From positions 124,001-188,000 of the forward strand of contig JAWKUI010000005.1 of NCBI GenBank assembly GCA_041398705.1: a DNA stretch of 64,000 bases, given 5' to 3'. A program made the translations under genes and the position numbers. Source of the DNA: NORP259 sp041398705. GTDB lineage: Bacteria > Planctomycetota > UBA1135 > GCA-002686595. Each line of letters opens with the position of its first letter. The first letter of the stretch is position 1. Below the pieces are notes generated by a model. It did no database searches. It had not been told where the DNA came from and was given only the letters and a program-made list of their open reading frames with translations. Below are positions 1 to 9,632 of this stretch, in pieces.

Positions 1-1385
1 ACTCCGCTGGTGTCCATCCCAGTGAAGTCCCCCACAACAGCGAAGCCGCGCTCTATGGATACGCTGAATCCGAACCAACCTCCGATCTGGGCAGCACCGA
101 CTTCCTGGAAGACACGCGTCTCTTCCCAGGTACCCAACCAGTTGCGCTGGAACAGATACGCCTGACCGGAGGCCATCGAGGCGGGCCTGCGCTTGGCATA
201 TCGCGCGCCAACCAAGATGGAGCTCCCGTCAAAGGCAATGGCGCCACCAAAGCCGTCCGTTAGGACAGGGGAACTGAGATCCGTAAATGCCTGACTTGCG
301 GCGATCGTTTGGGAATAAGCCCATTGACTGCCTTGCAAATCAAATAGCATCACTTCACCCCGGGGAAGCCCATAGGGATCTTCGAATCGAGGAGCCCCCA
401 CAGCAAGGGTCCCACCGTGCATGGCCAGCGCAAAGCCGAAATCCGCATTGGTGTCACCCGGATTGATCGGGTCTGGATTCTCAATCGTCTGGGCCAGCTG
501 CCATTGCCCCCCTACCCTCTGGTAGACAAACACGCGGTCTTCCAGATAACCGATTCCTCCCCCTGGCAGAACGATCTGCTGGTGCCCGGCCATTCCTACC
601 GCAGCCCAATCCCCCGAGATCGCCACCGCCTCACCGAAGTGAGGGCTGCTGGTTACCCCAGGAGGATTCGGCGGTGGGAGGATCAACTGAGATAGGTCCC
701 AGTCACCATTCGGCTGCCGGTCGTAGACGTATACGGCTCCCCAATGGGGTCCTGCGTAGTCCGCATAGAAAGCACCTGCAAAGAGGGTATTGCCACTCAG
801 CGCTAGGCGCCCCCCAAATGCGTACGCGTAGTCCGGCCTATCCTCCAAGCGAGCCACTTGCTCCCATATGCCCGAGTGGTTCTCAAGGATGTAGACCACG
901 CCATTGGGGTTGTTGGTCGCGTTTACAGCAACCCGATCGCCGTCGATCACAACACCCCAACCCAAAGTCATCGAAGGCACAGCATCCGCCGGGCTGAATG
1001 CTTGTGTCCAGGTCCATCCACTTGGGCCGCGGTGGTAGAAGTAGATCTCCCCTGAATTGACAAGCCCCTGGGCGTTCACCGCCCGTGCGCTTACGACCAT
1101 CCAATCACCGCTGACTGCAACGGCAGTTCCAAAGAAGTTCTGAAACTCACCATTGACCAATTCCAGTCGCAGGTCTTCCGTCACTTCTGTCCCCAGGTAA
1201 ACTTGGCCAAGGGCTTGTCCCCCAAGGCATACCCAGCTCCCGAGGACCATAGCCGACGTGGGACGGCCCAGCTTAGAACTCCACCAAGGGTGGATTTGCA
1301 TTGCGGTCCGGAAGGCATTTGCCAGGCGTTTCTTGGCACTCACGAGTGAGACTCTCACAAAGGCGAACGTCACGAGTTTGGTCAT
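1..1385 (-). CDS. FG-GAP repeat secreted protein, C-terminus beyond window edge
   Basis: An open minus-strand frame runs off the left edge. It encodes repeated units of the type AVSGDWxVVxA, ALSGNTLFAGA and AFDGSSILVGA, about 50 residues apart, typical of FG-GAP/integrin-like beta-propeller proteins that act outside the cell. The first ATG (1383-1385) gives a long N-terminus; a signal peptide is visible only about 45-60 residues later (MVLGSWVCLGGQALGQ), so a downstream ATG may be the true start. It is read in the same direction as the beta-helix gene upstream, 80 bp away. The substrate is unknown; adhesion or surface binding is a family-level guess. Confidence 0.75.
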   Translation of the reverse strand, partial: MTKLVTFAFVRVSLVSAKKRLANAFRTAMQIHPWWSSKLGRPTSAMVLGSWVCLGGQALGQVYLGTEVTEDLRLELVNGEFQNFFGTAVAVSGDWMVVSARAVNAQGLVNSGEIYFYHRGPSGWTWTQAFSPADAVPSMTLGWGVVIDGDRVAVNATNNPNGVVYILENHSGIWEQVARLEDRPDYAYAFGGRLALSGNTLFAGAFYADYAGPHWGAVYVYDRQPNGDWDLSQLILPPPNPPGVTSSPHFGEAVAISGDWAAVGMAGHQQIVLPGGGIGYLEDRVFVYQRVGGQWQLAQTIENPDPINPGDTNADFGFALAMHGGTLAVGAPRFEDPYGLPRGEVMLFDLQGSQWAYSQTIAASQAFTDLSSPVLTDGFGGAIAFDGSSILVGARYAKRRPASMASGQAYLFQRNWLGTWEETRVFQEVGAAQIGGWFGFSVSIERGFAVVGDFTGMDTSG

Positions 1386-1465
1386 GAACTCACCACACCA
1401 ACGATGCCGTTGCTCCACAGAGACTGCATTGCATCCTGTATCTTTCGCCATATCACCCACCCCAA

Positions 1466-2894
1466 TCAGGGCCCGGCCGTTTCCCGATACTCATAGCAGC
1501 CCATATCCGGGATCAACGGTGCAGGCGGCAAGGCAAGCCCCCAGGTACGGGGAATCCCGAGCCGCAACTCAAACGGAGTCGGCTCTACCTTGTCCCCATC
1601 GGTATCCAAATCCAGGTAGTCAGGGGCGATATAGGTATCGTTCCCGGCGTCAATACAGGGCGAAGTGGAAAGTAGCTTGTAGTCTCGGTGCACCGAGTCC
1701 ACGAAGTTTGGTACGGCAGATATGTTACCACTCCCTGGCCATATCGTTCCTCCCCCAATGTTCGAGTAATTCAGAGTGAATCCCGCCACCCCGACTCCAA
1801 AGCTGTCGAAGTTGGCTTGCAGGTTCGTCGCCCCGCTAGTGTACGCGACATTGTCCCACAAAACGGAGTTGCTGATTTCGCAAGTAGCACTTGGGTGCGC
1901 AAGGAACACTCCAGCCGCGGCGTAAACAGGGCTACCCGAATGGTAGACTGTATTGTTGGCAATCGTGCAATTCCCAACGAGTACAAAGCTATCATCCCTG
2001 GGCGCCAGGAAAATTGCCGCCCCCCCGCCTTCAACGTTGATCGCCACATTGTCGTGGAAAAGACAGTTGTAGATCAATCCAGGCCCATCGCTTGGATCGT
2101 TAGGCCCATTTGAGCCTCCTCCAAAGAAGATGGCGCCACCACCTCCGATGCCCCCTACTCCAGCGTAATTATAATCAAACTGTGAGCTAAAGATAGAGGA
2201 TGGAACGGCCGGGGTAACCGTCGCATCCGCTAGCAAGCGCTCAACCCAGATTGCCCCACCCAGTTCTCTGGCAGCATTACGATGAAACGTGCAATTCTTA
2301 ATAGAAAGCACTGCTGCAAACGCACCAATCGCCCCACCCCGATCCGCCAAGTTGTCCCGAAAATGGCAATTGCTGAGTACTCCAACCCGTCCGCCATCAA
2401 GCAGCAATCCGCCCCCATTTCCCTGCCCGGAAACAACACTGCTATCGGCATTGGCACGCTCAATTGTGAATCCATCCAGCCTAGGTACAGTCACGCCACT
2501 AGGCACTAACAAGATATGGAGGGAGTTTCCAGGAGGGGATGGATTCGAATCAATCACTCCTGAAAGGATGGTGTTGGCGGCTGATCCTTGGCGAGCTCCC
2601 AAGCTGCTTTCTGTGCCATTGAATCCCCCATAGAGGGAGAATTCATGTACCAGGATGAATGAATCACTCAAGAGCGGACCTGGCTTGTAGATCCCCTCCC
2701 GAACCCAAAACTCCTTGGGACCAACGTAGGTCGCAGTCTGACTGAGAGCGTATGAAAGGTCGTTATAGGCCGTCGACCAGGTGGCCCCATTTCCGCCCGC
2801 AGGGGCAGAAGCATCTACGAAGATCTGGGCCTCTGCCACCCCACTAAGAGCTAGGAGAGAGAGAGAGAGAGAGAGCAGCAGTCATTTTCTTCAT
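1466..2894 (-). CDS. Secreted right-handed parallel beta-helix protein with frame break in its signal peptide
   Basis: The mature part starts with QIFVDASAPAGGNGATW and carries repeated short strands rich in N, G and I (DNLADRGGAIG, NNTVYHSGSP, NSVLWDNVAY), the pattern of parallel beta-helix proteins of the polymorphic outer-membrane or choice-of-anchor type. The natural start is ATG at 2892-2894, giving a signal peptide MKKMTAALSLSLS. A 21-nt TC tract then leaves the frame shifted relative to the body (which resumes as LLALSGVAEAQIF). One more TC unit, or two fewer, would restore a perfect signal peptide. From a GTG at 2839 the body alone could be translated but would not be exported. Either phase variation or a sequencing error explains this. 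Confidence 0.7.
2855..2875. repeat. GA/TC dinucleotide microsatellite inside a signal-peptide coding region
   Basis: Twenty-one bases of uninterrupted GA on the plus strand (TC on the coding strand), about ten and a half units. It encodes the Leu-Ser hydrophobic core of the signal peptide of the beta-helix protein and sits exactly where the reading frame breaks. Such tracts slip during replication in known contingency loci. Confidence 0.85.
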
Positions 2895-3261
2895 GGTGGT
2901 TATCTCGCTTGGTGGGTGCTGACCAAAGCGAAACCGAGCCGCCCTGCGATAGCACCGGAATGGTTGAAGACGGAGCAATGCGCCCCGGATCGAGCAACAT
3001 CCGCCCGATCCCTTGACCGTACCCTGGTCATGGGATCCCGCTAGGCAAAATCCAAGAAAATCAAACTTATGCAATAACGCTACGACTGTCTCGAATCTTG
3101 GCAGCCCTATGCCATCGAGAAGTCGTCTGGAGTTGGACCTTCTCCCAATGGCTCACCCGGCACTACCGCGCAACGTACTCCCCAAGTAATGAGGCCCAGT
3201 AGGCAAGCACCCAATGGAATGCCTCTCCCTGGTCCCGAAGACCGGTCCGCGGACCCCGCCC
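2895..3261. other. Non-coding gap upstream of the beta-helix gene and downstream of accA
   Basis: No credible gene is seen. The most A+T-rich part lies near 3045-3080 and could hold the promoter of the leftward beta-helix gene, but no convincing -35/-10 pair is visible. A perfect 12-bp palindrome GGTCCGCGGACC lies at 3244-3255, just beyond the accA stop. Confidence 0.4.
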
Positions 3262-4272
3262 TTACGCCAACACCGGGAACCGCCCCTCAATCGCCGCAAT
3301 CCGCCGGAACTTCTCCCGCCGATCCGCGATGAGTTTGTCGACCGGCACCTTGGCCAGATCGTCCAAGGCATCGATCAACACGCGGCCCAGGTTGTCCATG
3401 GCCTGGACCGGGTTGCGGTGGCCGCCGCCCGGGGGCTCTTCCACCACGCCGTCGACGATCTTGAGTTCGGTCAGGGTGCTCGCGGTCAGGCCCAGGGCTT
3501 CCGCGGCGTCCGGGGTGCGTTCGGCGTCTTTCCAGAGAATGGCCGCGCAGCCTTCGGGCGAGATCACCGAGTAGTAGCTGTACTGCATCATGTAGACGCG
3601 GTCCGCGATGCCGATGCCAAGAGCCCCGCCCGAGCCGCCTTCGCCGATGACGCAGGTGACGATGGGGACTTTGATGTCGAACATGGCGAGGATGTTCTCG
3701 GCGATGGCCGCCGCTTGGCCGCGTTCTTCGGCGCCGATGCCGGGGTAGGCGCCGGGGGTGTTGATCAGGGTGATGATCGGCAGGCCGAGTTTCTCGGCGA
3801 GCTTCATCTTGCGCAGGGCCTTGCGGTAGCCCTCGGGGTGGGCGCAGCCGAAGTTGCACTCGACGCGTTCCTTGGTGGTTTTGCCCTTGCGGTGGCCGAC
3901 GACAAGCACGCGGCGGCCCTGCAGGGTGCCGAAGCCGGTCAGGATGGCGGGGTCGTCGCCGAAGACCTTATCGCCGTGCAGCTCCATGAACTCGTCGAAG
4001 AGGTATTCGACGATGTCGGTGACCACGGGGCGGTCGGGGTGGCGGGCGACGCGCACCTGGTCCCAGGGGGACAGGTCGCCATAGGCCTCCTCGATGGCCT
4101 TCTTGAGCTTGGCCCGCACGGCCTCCATCTCCTCGCTGATGTCGAGCTGGGTGCTGCCGGAAAGCTGCTCCAGCTCGGCCAGGCGCTGCTCGAGCTCCAG
4201 GATCGGGCGCTCGAAGGCCATGGCGGACAGGGAATCGGCCTTGCGGCCCTTGTCTTTGGATTGGTTGCTCAA
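3262..4272 (-). CDS. accA: Acetyl-CoA carboxylase, carboxyltransferase subunit alpha
   Basis: With AccD this subunit transfers the carboxyl group from biotinylated BCCP to acetyl-CoA to form malonyl-CoA, the first step of fatty acid synthesis in the cytosol. The 336-residue product has the AccA hallmarks in order: an N-terminal ELEQRLAELEQL helix, HPDRPVVTDIVEYLFDEF, GHRKGKTTKE, NTPGAYPGIGAEERGQA and GEGGSGGALGIGIADRV, close to the usual ~320 residues. The start chosen is TTG at 4270-4272 because AGGAGG sits four bases upstream; the later ATG (MAFERP) lacks one. It is divergent from purL across a 197-bp gap. AccD is not in the window. Confidence 0.95.
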   Translation of the reverse strand: MSNQSKDKGRKADSLSAMAFERPILELEQRLAELEQLSGSTQLDISEEMEAVRAKLKKAIEEAYGDLSPWDQVRVARHPDRPVVTDIVEYLFDEFMELHGDKVFGDDPAILTGFGTLQGRRVLVVGHRKGKTTKERVECNFGCAHPEGYRKALRKMKLAEKLGLPIITLINTPGAYPGIGAEERGQAAAIAENILAMFDIKVPIVTCVIGEGGSGGALGIGIADRVYMMQYSYYSVISPEGCAAILWKDAERTPDAAEALGLTASTLTELKIVDGVVEEPPGGGHRNPVQAMDNLGRVLIDALDDLAKVPVDKLIADRREKFRRIAAIEGRFPVLA

Positions 4273-4276
4273 GGGA

Positions 4277-4282
4277 CCTCCT
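4277..4282 (-). promoter_or_regulatory. Ribosome binding site fixing the accA TTG start
   Basis: On the minus strand AGGAGG lies four bases before the TTG codon at 4270-4272. It supports the rare start against the first ATG 17 codons further on. Confidence 0.7.
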
Positions 4283-4469
4283 CGGGGGTCGGGTCCGCGC
4301 CGGGCGCGGTCCCCCATGGTCCTCCCTGGGCCCCCGGGCTGCAAGTCTCCAGCCCCCCGCCGCCCGCCAGGCCCAAAAGCGGTGCCCAGGGTGGGTTCGG
4401 GCCTGCCCAATTCCTAGACTGGCGCGCTCCGAACCCGGACCGGGCGCTCCCCGCGCCCCACCAAAGCCC

Positions 4470-7400
4470 ATGGCCAGCCAAACGCGCGTCCAGGCACCCT
4501 GGCGCATCGAAGTCTTCCGCAAGCCCCACGTCGACGACCCCGAAGGCACGCATGCCAAACGCGCCATCCAGAGCCTGGCCCAGGGCCGGCCGGGGCTCGC
4601 GGGCATCGAAGAGGTGCGTATGGGGCGCGGCTTCCTGCTGCCCCCCAGCCTCGACGCCGACCAGGTCGCAGCCATCGTTACCGAGCTGCTGGCCGATCCG
4701 GTCGTCGACGACGCCACGACCTATGAACCCGGCCAAGTGCCCGCAGCCCGCGGCCTCCAGCGCGTGCTCGTGGCGCGCAAACCCGGCGTGATGGATCCGG
4801 TCGCCCAGACCCTGGGCCGCTCGCTGCAGCGCATCGGGATCTGGAAAGAAGCCGGCGAACCTTGGGTGCAGTCCTTCCTCGTGTGGCAGGTGCGCGGCAC
4901 GGTCGCCGCCGCCGACCTGCTCGAGCTGGGCCGGCGCCTGTGGGCCAACGAGGTCATCGAAGAGCTGCGCGTGGGCGACGAAACCCTGCCCTACGGCGTG
5001 CCGCCGGCGCGGCCGCGCACGGGTCGGGTCGAGGTGCACGTGACCGGGCTCGATGATGGCCAGTTGCTCGAACTATCCACCTCCGGCCAGCTCTACCTGA
5101 ACCTGGCCGAAATGCACTGCGTGCGCGACCACTACCGCGCCGCCGGCCGCGAACCCAGCGCCTGCGAACTCGAGACCATCGCGCAGACTTGGTCCGAACA
5201 CTGCCAGCACAAGACCTTCCGCGGCAACATCGACTTCGAGGGTGAGCACATCGAAAACCTGCTCAAGACCACGATTGCGGCCGCCACGCACGAAATCGAC
5301 CACCCGATGTGCGTCAGCGTCTTCCACGACAACGCCGGCATCATCGAGTTTGACCCCGATGTGGCGGGCGGCATGGACGTGGCGATCAAAGTCGAAACCC
5401 ACAACCACCCCAGCGCCATCGATCCCTACGGCGGCGCGGGCACCGGCATCGGCGGCGTGATCCGCGACATCCTCGGTGTGGGGCGCGGCGCGCACCCGAT
5501 CGCCAACATGGACGCGTTTTTCGTCGGGCCCCAGGACCTGCCGGCGGAAGAGGTGCCGAAAGGCAGCCTGCACCCCGCGCGCATCCTGCACGGCGTAGTG
5601 GCGGGCGTGCGCGACTACGGCAACCGCATGGGCATCCCGACCGTGTCGGGCGGCGTGTGGTTCGACAAGCGCTACACCGCGAACCCGCTGGTGTACGCGG
5701 GCACCATCGGCCTGATCCCGCGAAAGTTCGCCACGAAGGAAGTGCAGCCGGGCGATGCGATCCTCGTGGTCGGCGGCCGCACCGGTCGCGACGGCATCCA
5801 CGGCGCGACCTTCTCTTCGGTCGAACTCGACGAGGAGAGCGAGATGGTCAGCGCCGCCGCCGTGCAGATCGGCGATCCGATCACCGAGAAGAAGGTCGCC
5901 GAAGCGCTGATCCAGGCCCGCGACCAGGAGCTGTTCCGCGCGGTCACCGACTGCGGCGCGGGCGGTTTGTCCTCGGCGATCGGCGAGATGAGCGAACACA
6001 CCGGCGCCGTGGTGCACCTCGAGCGCGTGCCGCTCAAGTACCCCGGCCTGACCCCGGACGAGATCTGGATCAGCGAAGCCCAAGAGCGCATGGTGCTGGC
6101 GGTGCCGCCCGCGCAACTCGACGCGTGCATCGCGGTGTTTGCCGCCGAAGACGTGGAAGCCACGGTGCTCGGCGAGTTCAACGGCACGGGCCGCCTCGTG
6201 CTGCAGTACGAAGGCGAAGTCGTCGGCGACCTGGACCTGGCATTCCTGCACGGCGGTACGCCCAAACCCCTGCGCAAAGCCACCTGGACCCGGCCGAACC
6301 TGCCCGATCCCGGCGCGCCGGTGCTCGAGGACCCCAAAGCCGCCCTGCTCGGCGTGCTTGCCCGCCCCGGCATCGCGAGCAAGGAGTGGATCGTGCGCCA
6401 GTACGACCACAACGTGCAAGGCGGCGCGGTGATCGGGCCGATGAGCGGAGTGCGCCAGAACGCCCCGTCCGACGGCACGGTGCTGCATCCGCTGCCCGAG
6501 TCCAAGCGGGCATTGGCCCTGGGCTGCGCCGCGAACCCGCGCTACGGCCTGCTCGACCCCGAGGCGATGGCCGAAACGGTAATCGACGAGGCCATCCGCA
6601 ACGTGGTCGCCACCTACGGCGATCCGGCGCGCACGGCCCTGCTCGACAACTTCTCGTGGGGCAACTGCGACAAACCCGAGAACCTCGGCGCCCTGGTCAA
6701 AGCCTCGCGCGGCTGTTATCGCGCGGCCAAGGCCTTCGGCACGCCCTTCGTTTCGGGCAAGGACTCGCTCAACAACGAGTACCGCGTCGGCGACCAGACC
6801 CTTTCGATCCCGCCCACCCTCTACGTGACGTCGCTCTCGGTGGTGCCGTCGGTCAGCGGCGTGGTGCGCATGGACGGCCAGAAGGAGGGCAACCTGATCC
6901 TGCTGGTGGGCCTCACGCGCCCGGAACTGGGCGGCAGCGAGCTGCACGAGTGGCTCGGCCTGTGGGGCGGCAAGGTGCCGCGCCCGGACTTGCGCTACGC
7001 CAAAGCGACCTTTGAACGCCTGCACGGAGCGATGAAACTCAAGCAGGTCACCGCCTGCCACGATCTGTCGGAAGGCGGACTGGCGGTGGCGCTCGCGGAG
7101 ATGTGCATGGCGGGCGATTTGGGCTGCGAGATCGATCTTTCCGTGATCGACCACGACGAGTTCCCCGCCGGCTACGATCCCACCACCACGCTGCTCTACT
7201 CGGAAAGCCCCTCGCGCTTCCTGATCGAAGTCGAGGTGGGTAAGAAGTTCCACCTGCAGAGCAAACTCTCGGGCATCGCCGCCACGCCGATCGGACGTTT
7301 CCTGCCGCGCGCCAAGGGGCTTTCGATCAAAGACCACCTGGGCCGCCCCTACTGCCAGGTCTCCCTGGACGAACTGACCACCGCCTTCACCACCCCCACG

Positions 7401-8192
7401 CCTGACATGTCGCGCCCCAAAGCCCTCGTTCTGCGGACCACCGGCACCAACTGCCAGGAGGAGACCCGCCTCGCCCTGTCGCGCGGCGGCGCGGATGCGT
7501 CGATCGGCCACACCGACCGGGTGCTCGCCGATCCGAAGAAACTCGACCCCTACTCGATCCTCGTGTTCGCCGGCGGTTTCTCGTACGGCGACGACCTCGG
7601 CGCGGGCCGCGTCTGGGGCGCCGAGTTGCGCCACCACCTCGGCGATCACCTGCAGCGCCACCTGGAGCGCGGGGGCTTGATCCTCGGGGTCTGCAACGGG
7701 TTCCAGGTGCTCATGGAAACCGGCGTGTTCGAGCCGGACGAAAGCGCATCGACCCGCAAGATGGGCCTGTACGCCAACGCCTCGGGCCACTACGAGTGCC
7801 GCTGGGTGCACCTCGAGACCCTCAACACGCCCTGCCCGTGGCTGGTGCCCGGCGAGCGCTTCCCGGTGCCCGTGGCCCACGGCGAAGGCCGTTTCGTCGT
7901 GCGCGATGACGCGGCCCTGGCGTCCCTGCGCGCCTCGCGGCAATTGGCCCTGGCCTACACCACCGCGTCGGGCGCGGGCGACGTCGAATACCCGGAGAAC
8001 CCGAACGGCAGCACCGCGCACATCGCCGGCGTGACCGACCCCACCGGGCGCGCCTTGGGCCTCATGCCGCACCCCGAGCGCAACCTGGACCCGTGGAACC
8101 ATCCGCAGGCCCACCGCCTGGGGCGGCGCACCGAAGGCGAAGGCGCGGCGTTCTACGCGCGCATGGTCGAAGTGGCCCTGGCCGAGGCCTGA
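4470..8192 (+). CDS. purL: Phosphoribosylformylglycinamidine synthase, single-chain form
   Basis: It converts FGAR, glutamine and ATP to FGAM in purine synthesis. The 1240-residue chain is the long form (E. coli type, about 1295): a PurS-like N-terminal part (residues ~1-170), the linker with SEHCQHKTF, two AIRS-type ATP/FGAR halves (VKVETHNHPSAIDPYGGAGTGIGG, then CHDLSEGGLAVALAE) and a class I glutamine amidotransferase from about residue 980. There Cys1075 in GVCNGFQ is the predicted nucleophile, with HGEGRF and MPHPERNLDP following. It therefore needs no separate PurS or PurQ. The gene is followed by a strong terminator hairpin. purD lies about 4.6 kb away on the other strand. Confidence 0.97.
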   Translation: MASQTRVQAPWRIEVFRKPHVDDPEGTHAKRAIQSLAQGRPGLAGIEEVRMGRGFLLPPSLDADQVAAIVTELLADPVVDDATTYEPGQVPAARGLQRVLVARKPGVMDPVAQTLGRSLQRIGIWKEAGEPWVQSFLVWQVRGTVAAADLLELGRRLWANEVIEELRVGDETLPYGVPPARPRTGRVEVHVTGLDDGQLLELSTSGQLYLNLAEMHCVRDHYRAAGREPSACELETIAQTWSEHCQHKTFRGNIDFEGEHIENLLKTTIAAATHEIDHPMCVSVFHDNAGIIEFDPDVAGGMDVAIKVETHNHPSAIDPYGGAGTGIGGVIRDILGVGRGAHPIANMDAFFVGPQDLPAEEVPKGSLHPARILHGVVAGVRDYGNRMGIPTVSGGVWFDKRYTANPLVYAGTIGLIPRKFATKEVQPGDAILVVGGRTGRDGIHGATFSSVELDEESEMVSAAAVQIGDPITEKKVAEALIQARDQELFRAVTDCGAGGLSSAIGEMSEHTGAVVHLERVPLKYPGLTPDEIWISEAQERMVLAVPPAQLDACIAVFAAEDVEATVLGEFNGTGRLVLQYEGEVVGDLDLAFLHGGTPKPLRKATWTRPNLPDPGAPVLEDPKAALLGVLARPGIASKEWIVRQYDHNVQGGAVIGPMSGVRQNAPSDGTVLHPLPESKRALALGCAANPRYGLLDPEAMAETVIDEAIRNVVATYGDPARTALLDNFSWGNCDKPENLGALVKASRGCYRAAKAFGTPFVSGKDSLNNEYRVGDQTLSIPPTLYVTSLSVVPSVSGVVRMDGQKEGNLILLVGLTRPELGGSELHEWLGLWGGKVPRPDLRYAKATFERLHGAMKLKQVTACHDLSEGGLAVALAEMCMAGDLGCEIDLSVIDHDEFPAGYDPTTTLLYSESPSRFLIEVEVGKKFHLQSKLSGIAATPIGRFLPRAKGLSIKDHLGRPYCQVSLDELTTAFTTPTPDMSRPKALVLRTTGTNCQEETRLALSRGGADASIGHTDRVLADPKKLDPYSILVFAGGFSYGDDLGAGRVWGAELRHHLGDHLQRHLERGGLILGVCNGFQVLMETGVFEPDESASTRKMGLYANASGHYECRWVHLETLNTPCPWLVPGERFPVPVAHGEGRFVVRDDAALASLRASRQLALAYTTASGAGDVEYPENPNGSTAHIAGVTDPTGRALGLMPHPERNLDPWNHPQAHRLGRRTEGEGAAFYARMVEVALAEA

Positions 8193-8226
8193 GCCCCTGC
8201 CATCCCTTCCCCCCGGAGCCACACCG

Positions 8227-8270
8227 GCGCCCGCCTAGCTCCCGAGCTGGGCGGGCGCGGTTGTTTGTTG
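8227..8270 (+). terminator. Rho-independent terminator after purL
   Basis: GCGCCCGCC (8227-8235) pairs with GGCGGGCGC (8250-8258); an inner AGCT pairing tightens the loop and a T-rich run (GGTTGTTTGTTG) follows. It begins 34 bases after the purL stop. Confidence 0.8.
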
Positions 8271-8473
8271 CGGGACCTTGCGCCGCGATTCCCATCTGCG
8301 GCAATCCCGGCGAGGCCCACCGGGGCGCCCTGGAACGGCCGCCCGCGGGCCCCGTATCTTGCGGGAACGGTACCGCGGGCTCTCCACCGGCGGACCCATC
8401 GAAGCGCCACTGCCGAGCACCCTCCCGAGGGGGGAGGGTCGGACGGGGCGCGCCCCCCACCCTAGGCTTTGCC

Positions 8474-9034
8474 ATGCGAACCCTCACCCTCGCCGCCCTG
8501 CTCGTCTGCCCGCTGTTCGGTAGCTGCGCGGCCGTTGCGCTCACCGGAAGCGCCGTGATCCTGAGCGACGACTTCCAGGACAAGTCCGTCTCCGCCATCG
8601 TGCCGTCCACGCCCAACTTCGTGTGGCACAGCACCCTGAGCAGCCTGTCGGGCATGACGCACGCCATGGTGCACCGCGACGACGACCTGATGCACGCCCG
8701 CACCAGCGTCGACTACGGTCAACTGCAGGTGGCCGTGCGCGAGGTGGCCGTCGGCCAAACCCAGATCCAAGTGCTGGCGCGCAAGGCGATGGTCTACAGC
8801 CCCGAGCTGTCGAACATCGCGCTCGAGCGCATCATCGCCGACTTCGACTCCCTGCGCGAACGGGCCGCGATGAACGGCTCCTCCTGGTCCAACAGCCAGG
8901 ACTGGCAGGACACCGTGCCCGCCGGCATGTACGTGGGCACCGGTGGCATCCAACTCGCCGTACCCGGCGAGCAGACCACCGAAGAATCCAAGCCTTTCGT
9001 GGGCAGCCGGGAGGTGCAGCGTGATGAAGAATAG
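8474..9034 (+). CDS. Putative lipoprotein, DUF3568-like
   Basis: A 186-residue product with a lipoprotein signal peptide ending LFGSC (Cys18), hence probably membrane-anchored outside the cytoplasm. After the Cys come AVALTGSAVILSDDFQ and FVWHSTLSSLSGMTHAMVHRDD, a layout that recalls small DUF3568-type lipoproteins in which a VW.atl..L motif follows a short hydrophobic hairpin. No enzyme motif is seen. The stop overlaps the start of the next, related lipoprotein gene by 11 bases, so the two are probably translationally coupled. Function unknown. Confidence 0.7.
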   Translation: MRTLTLAALLVCPLFGSCAAVALTGSAVILSDDFQDKSVSAIVPSTPNFVWHSTLSSLSGMTHAMVHRDDDLMHARTSVDYGQLQVAVREVAVGQTQIQVLARKAMVYSPELSNIALERIIADFDSLRERAAMNGSSWSNSQDWQDTVPAGMYVGTGGIQLAVPGEQTTEESKPFVGSREVQRDEE

Positions 9035-9404
9035 CCCCCTGCTCGCCGCCCTCTTGCTCGGCGCCCTGGCCGCCCCCGGCTGCCAAGTCGTCGCCGCCGC
9101 GGGCCTCGGCTTCGCGGTCAGCCAAGAGTTCTCCGACAACGCCCATTCGCTGCGCCTGGTGGGCAACGTCGACCAGGTCTGGCACGCGACCCTCGCCACC
9201 CTGGACAGCCTTTCGCTCGACCCCCTCGAAACCGACGAATCCACCCACGCGGTCCAAGCCGTGGTGCGCGGCGCCCAAGTGACCGCCCGCGTGCGCGCGC
9301 ACAACGCCACCGAGTCGGTGATCAGCGTGACCGCCAAGCGCGTCGGTCGCTACGAGAACTCGCTGGCGGAGGAGATCCTCTTCCGCGTGCGCGACCGCAT
9401 GTAG
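9024..9404 (+). CDS. Small lipoprotein, DUF3568-like
   Basis: A 126-residue product; the signal peptide MKNSPLLAALLLGALAAPGC has a lipobox APGC (Cys20). The body (VGNVDQVWHATLATLDSLSL, then THAVQAVVRGAQVTARV and SVISVTAKRVG) matches the DUF3568 pattern better than its neighbour does. The ATG at 9024 lies within the end of the previous gene and was preferred over upstream in-frame starts because it opens the signal peptide. The two genes look like a tandem duplication that diverged. Function unknown. Confidence 0.72.
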   Translation: MKNSPLLAALLLGALAAPGCQVVAAAGLGFAVSQEFSDNAHSLRLVGNVDQVWHATLATLDSLSLDPLETDESTHAVQAVVRGAQVTARVRAHNATESVISVTAKRVGRYENSLAEEILFRVRDRM

Positions 9405-9413
9405 GCTCCCGCG

Positions 9414-9519
9414 GGAATAACGTTACATACCGAACCAGGTTCGATCAGTCCCACAATTCGCGAGCGTGCTGAATCAGCACGCTCGCTGGTGTGAACCTGG
9501 TTCGGCATGTACTTATTCC
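9414..9519. repeat. Palindromic repeat element, copy 1
   Basis: Starts GGAATAACGTTACATACCG and ends with a degraded inverse (CATGTACTTATTCC). CCGAACCAGGTTC pairs with GAACCTGGTTCGG, and a central hairpin CGAGCGTGCTG/CAGCACGCTCG fills the middle. The left half is identical over about 50 bases to copy 2 at 12197-12302. It lies between the lipoprotein pair and the FG-GAP gene. Confidence 0.8.
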
Positions 9520-9632
9520 CCGGCCACGGCCATTTGCCCCCCCCCCAGCCCCGCCCCCTCGACAAAATCGGGTACCTGCCGCACCTTGGGAGATACTCCC
9601 GAACACTCCCATTCCCGCAATCCCCTCGCCCG

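Noticed and set aside
3244..3255. Palindrome GGTCCGCGGACC as accA terminator
   Set aside because: Too short, inverted halves without loop, and no T-run downstream on the minus strand.
5073..8222. A 1049-codon minus-strand open frame opposite purL
   Set aside because: Shadow of purL third-position G+C bias; the translation is Arg/Gly/Ala/His-rich with no domain, and purL is certain.
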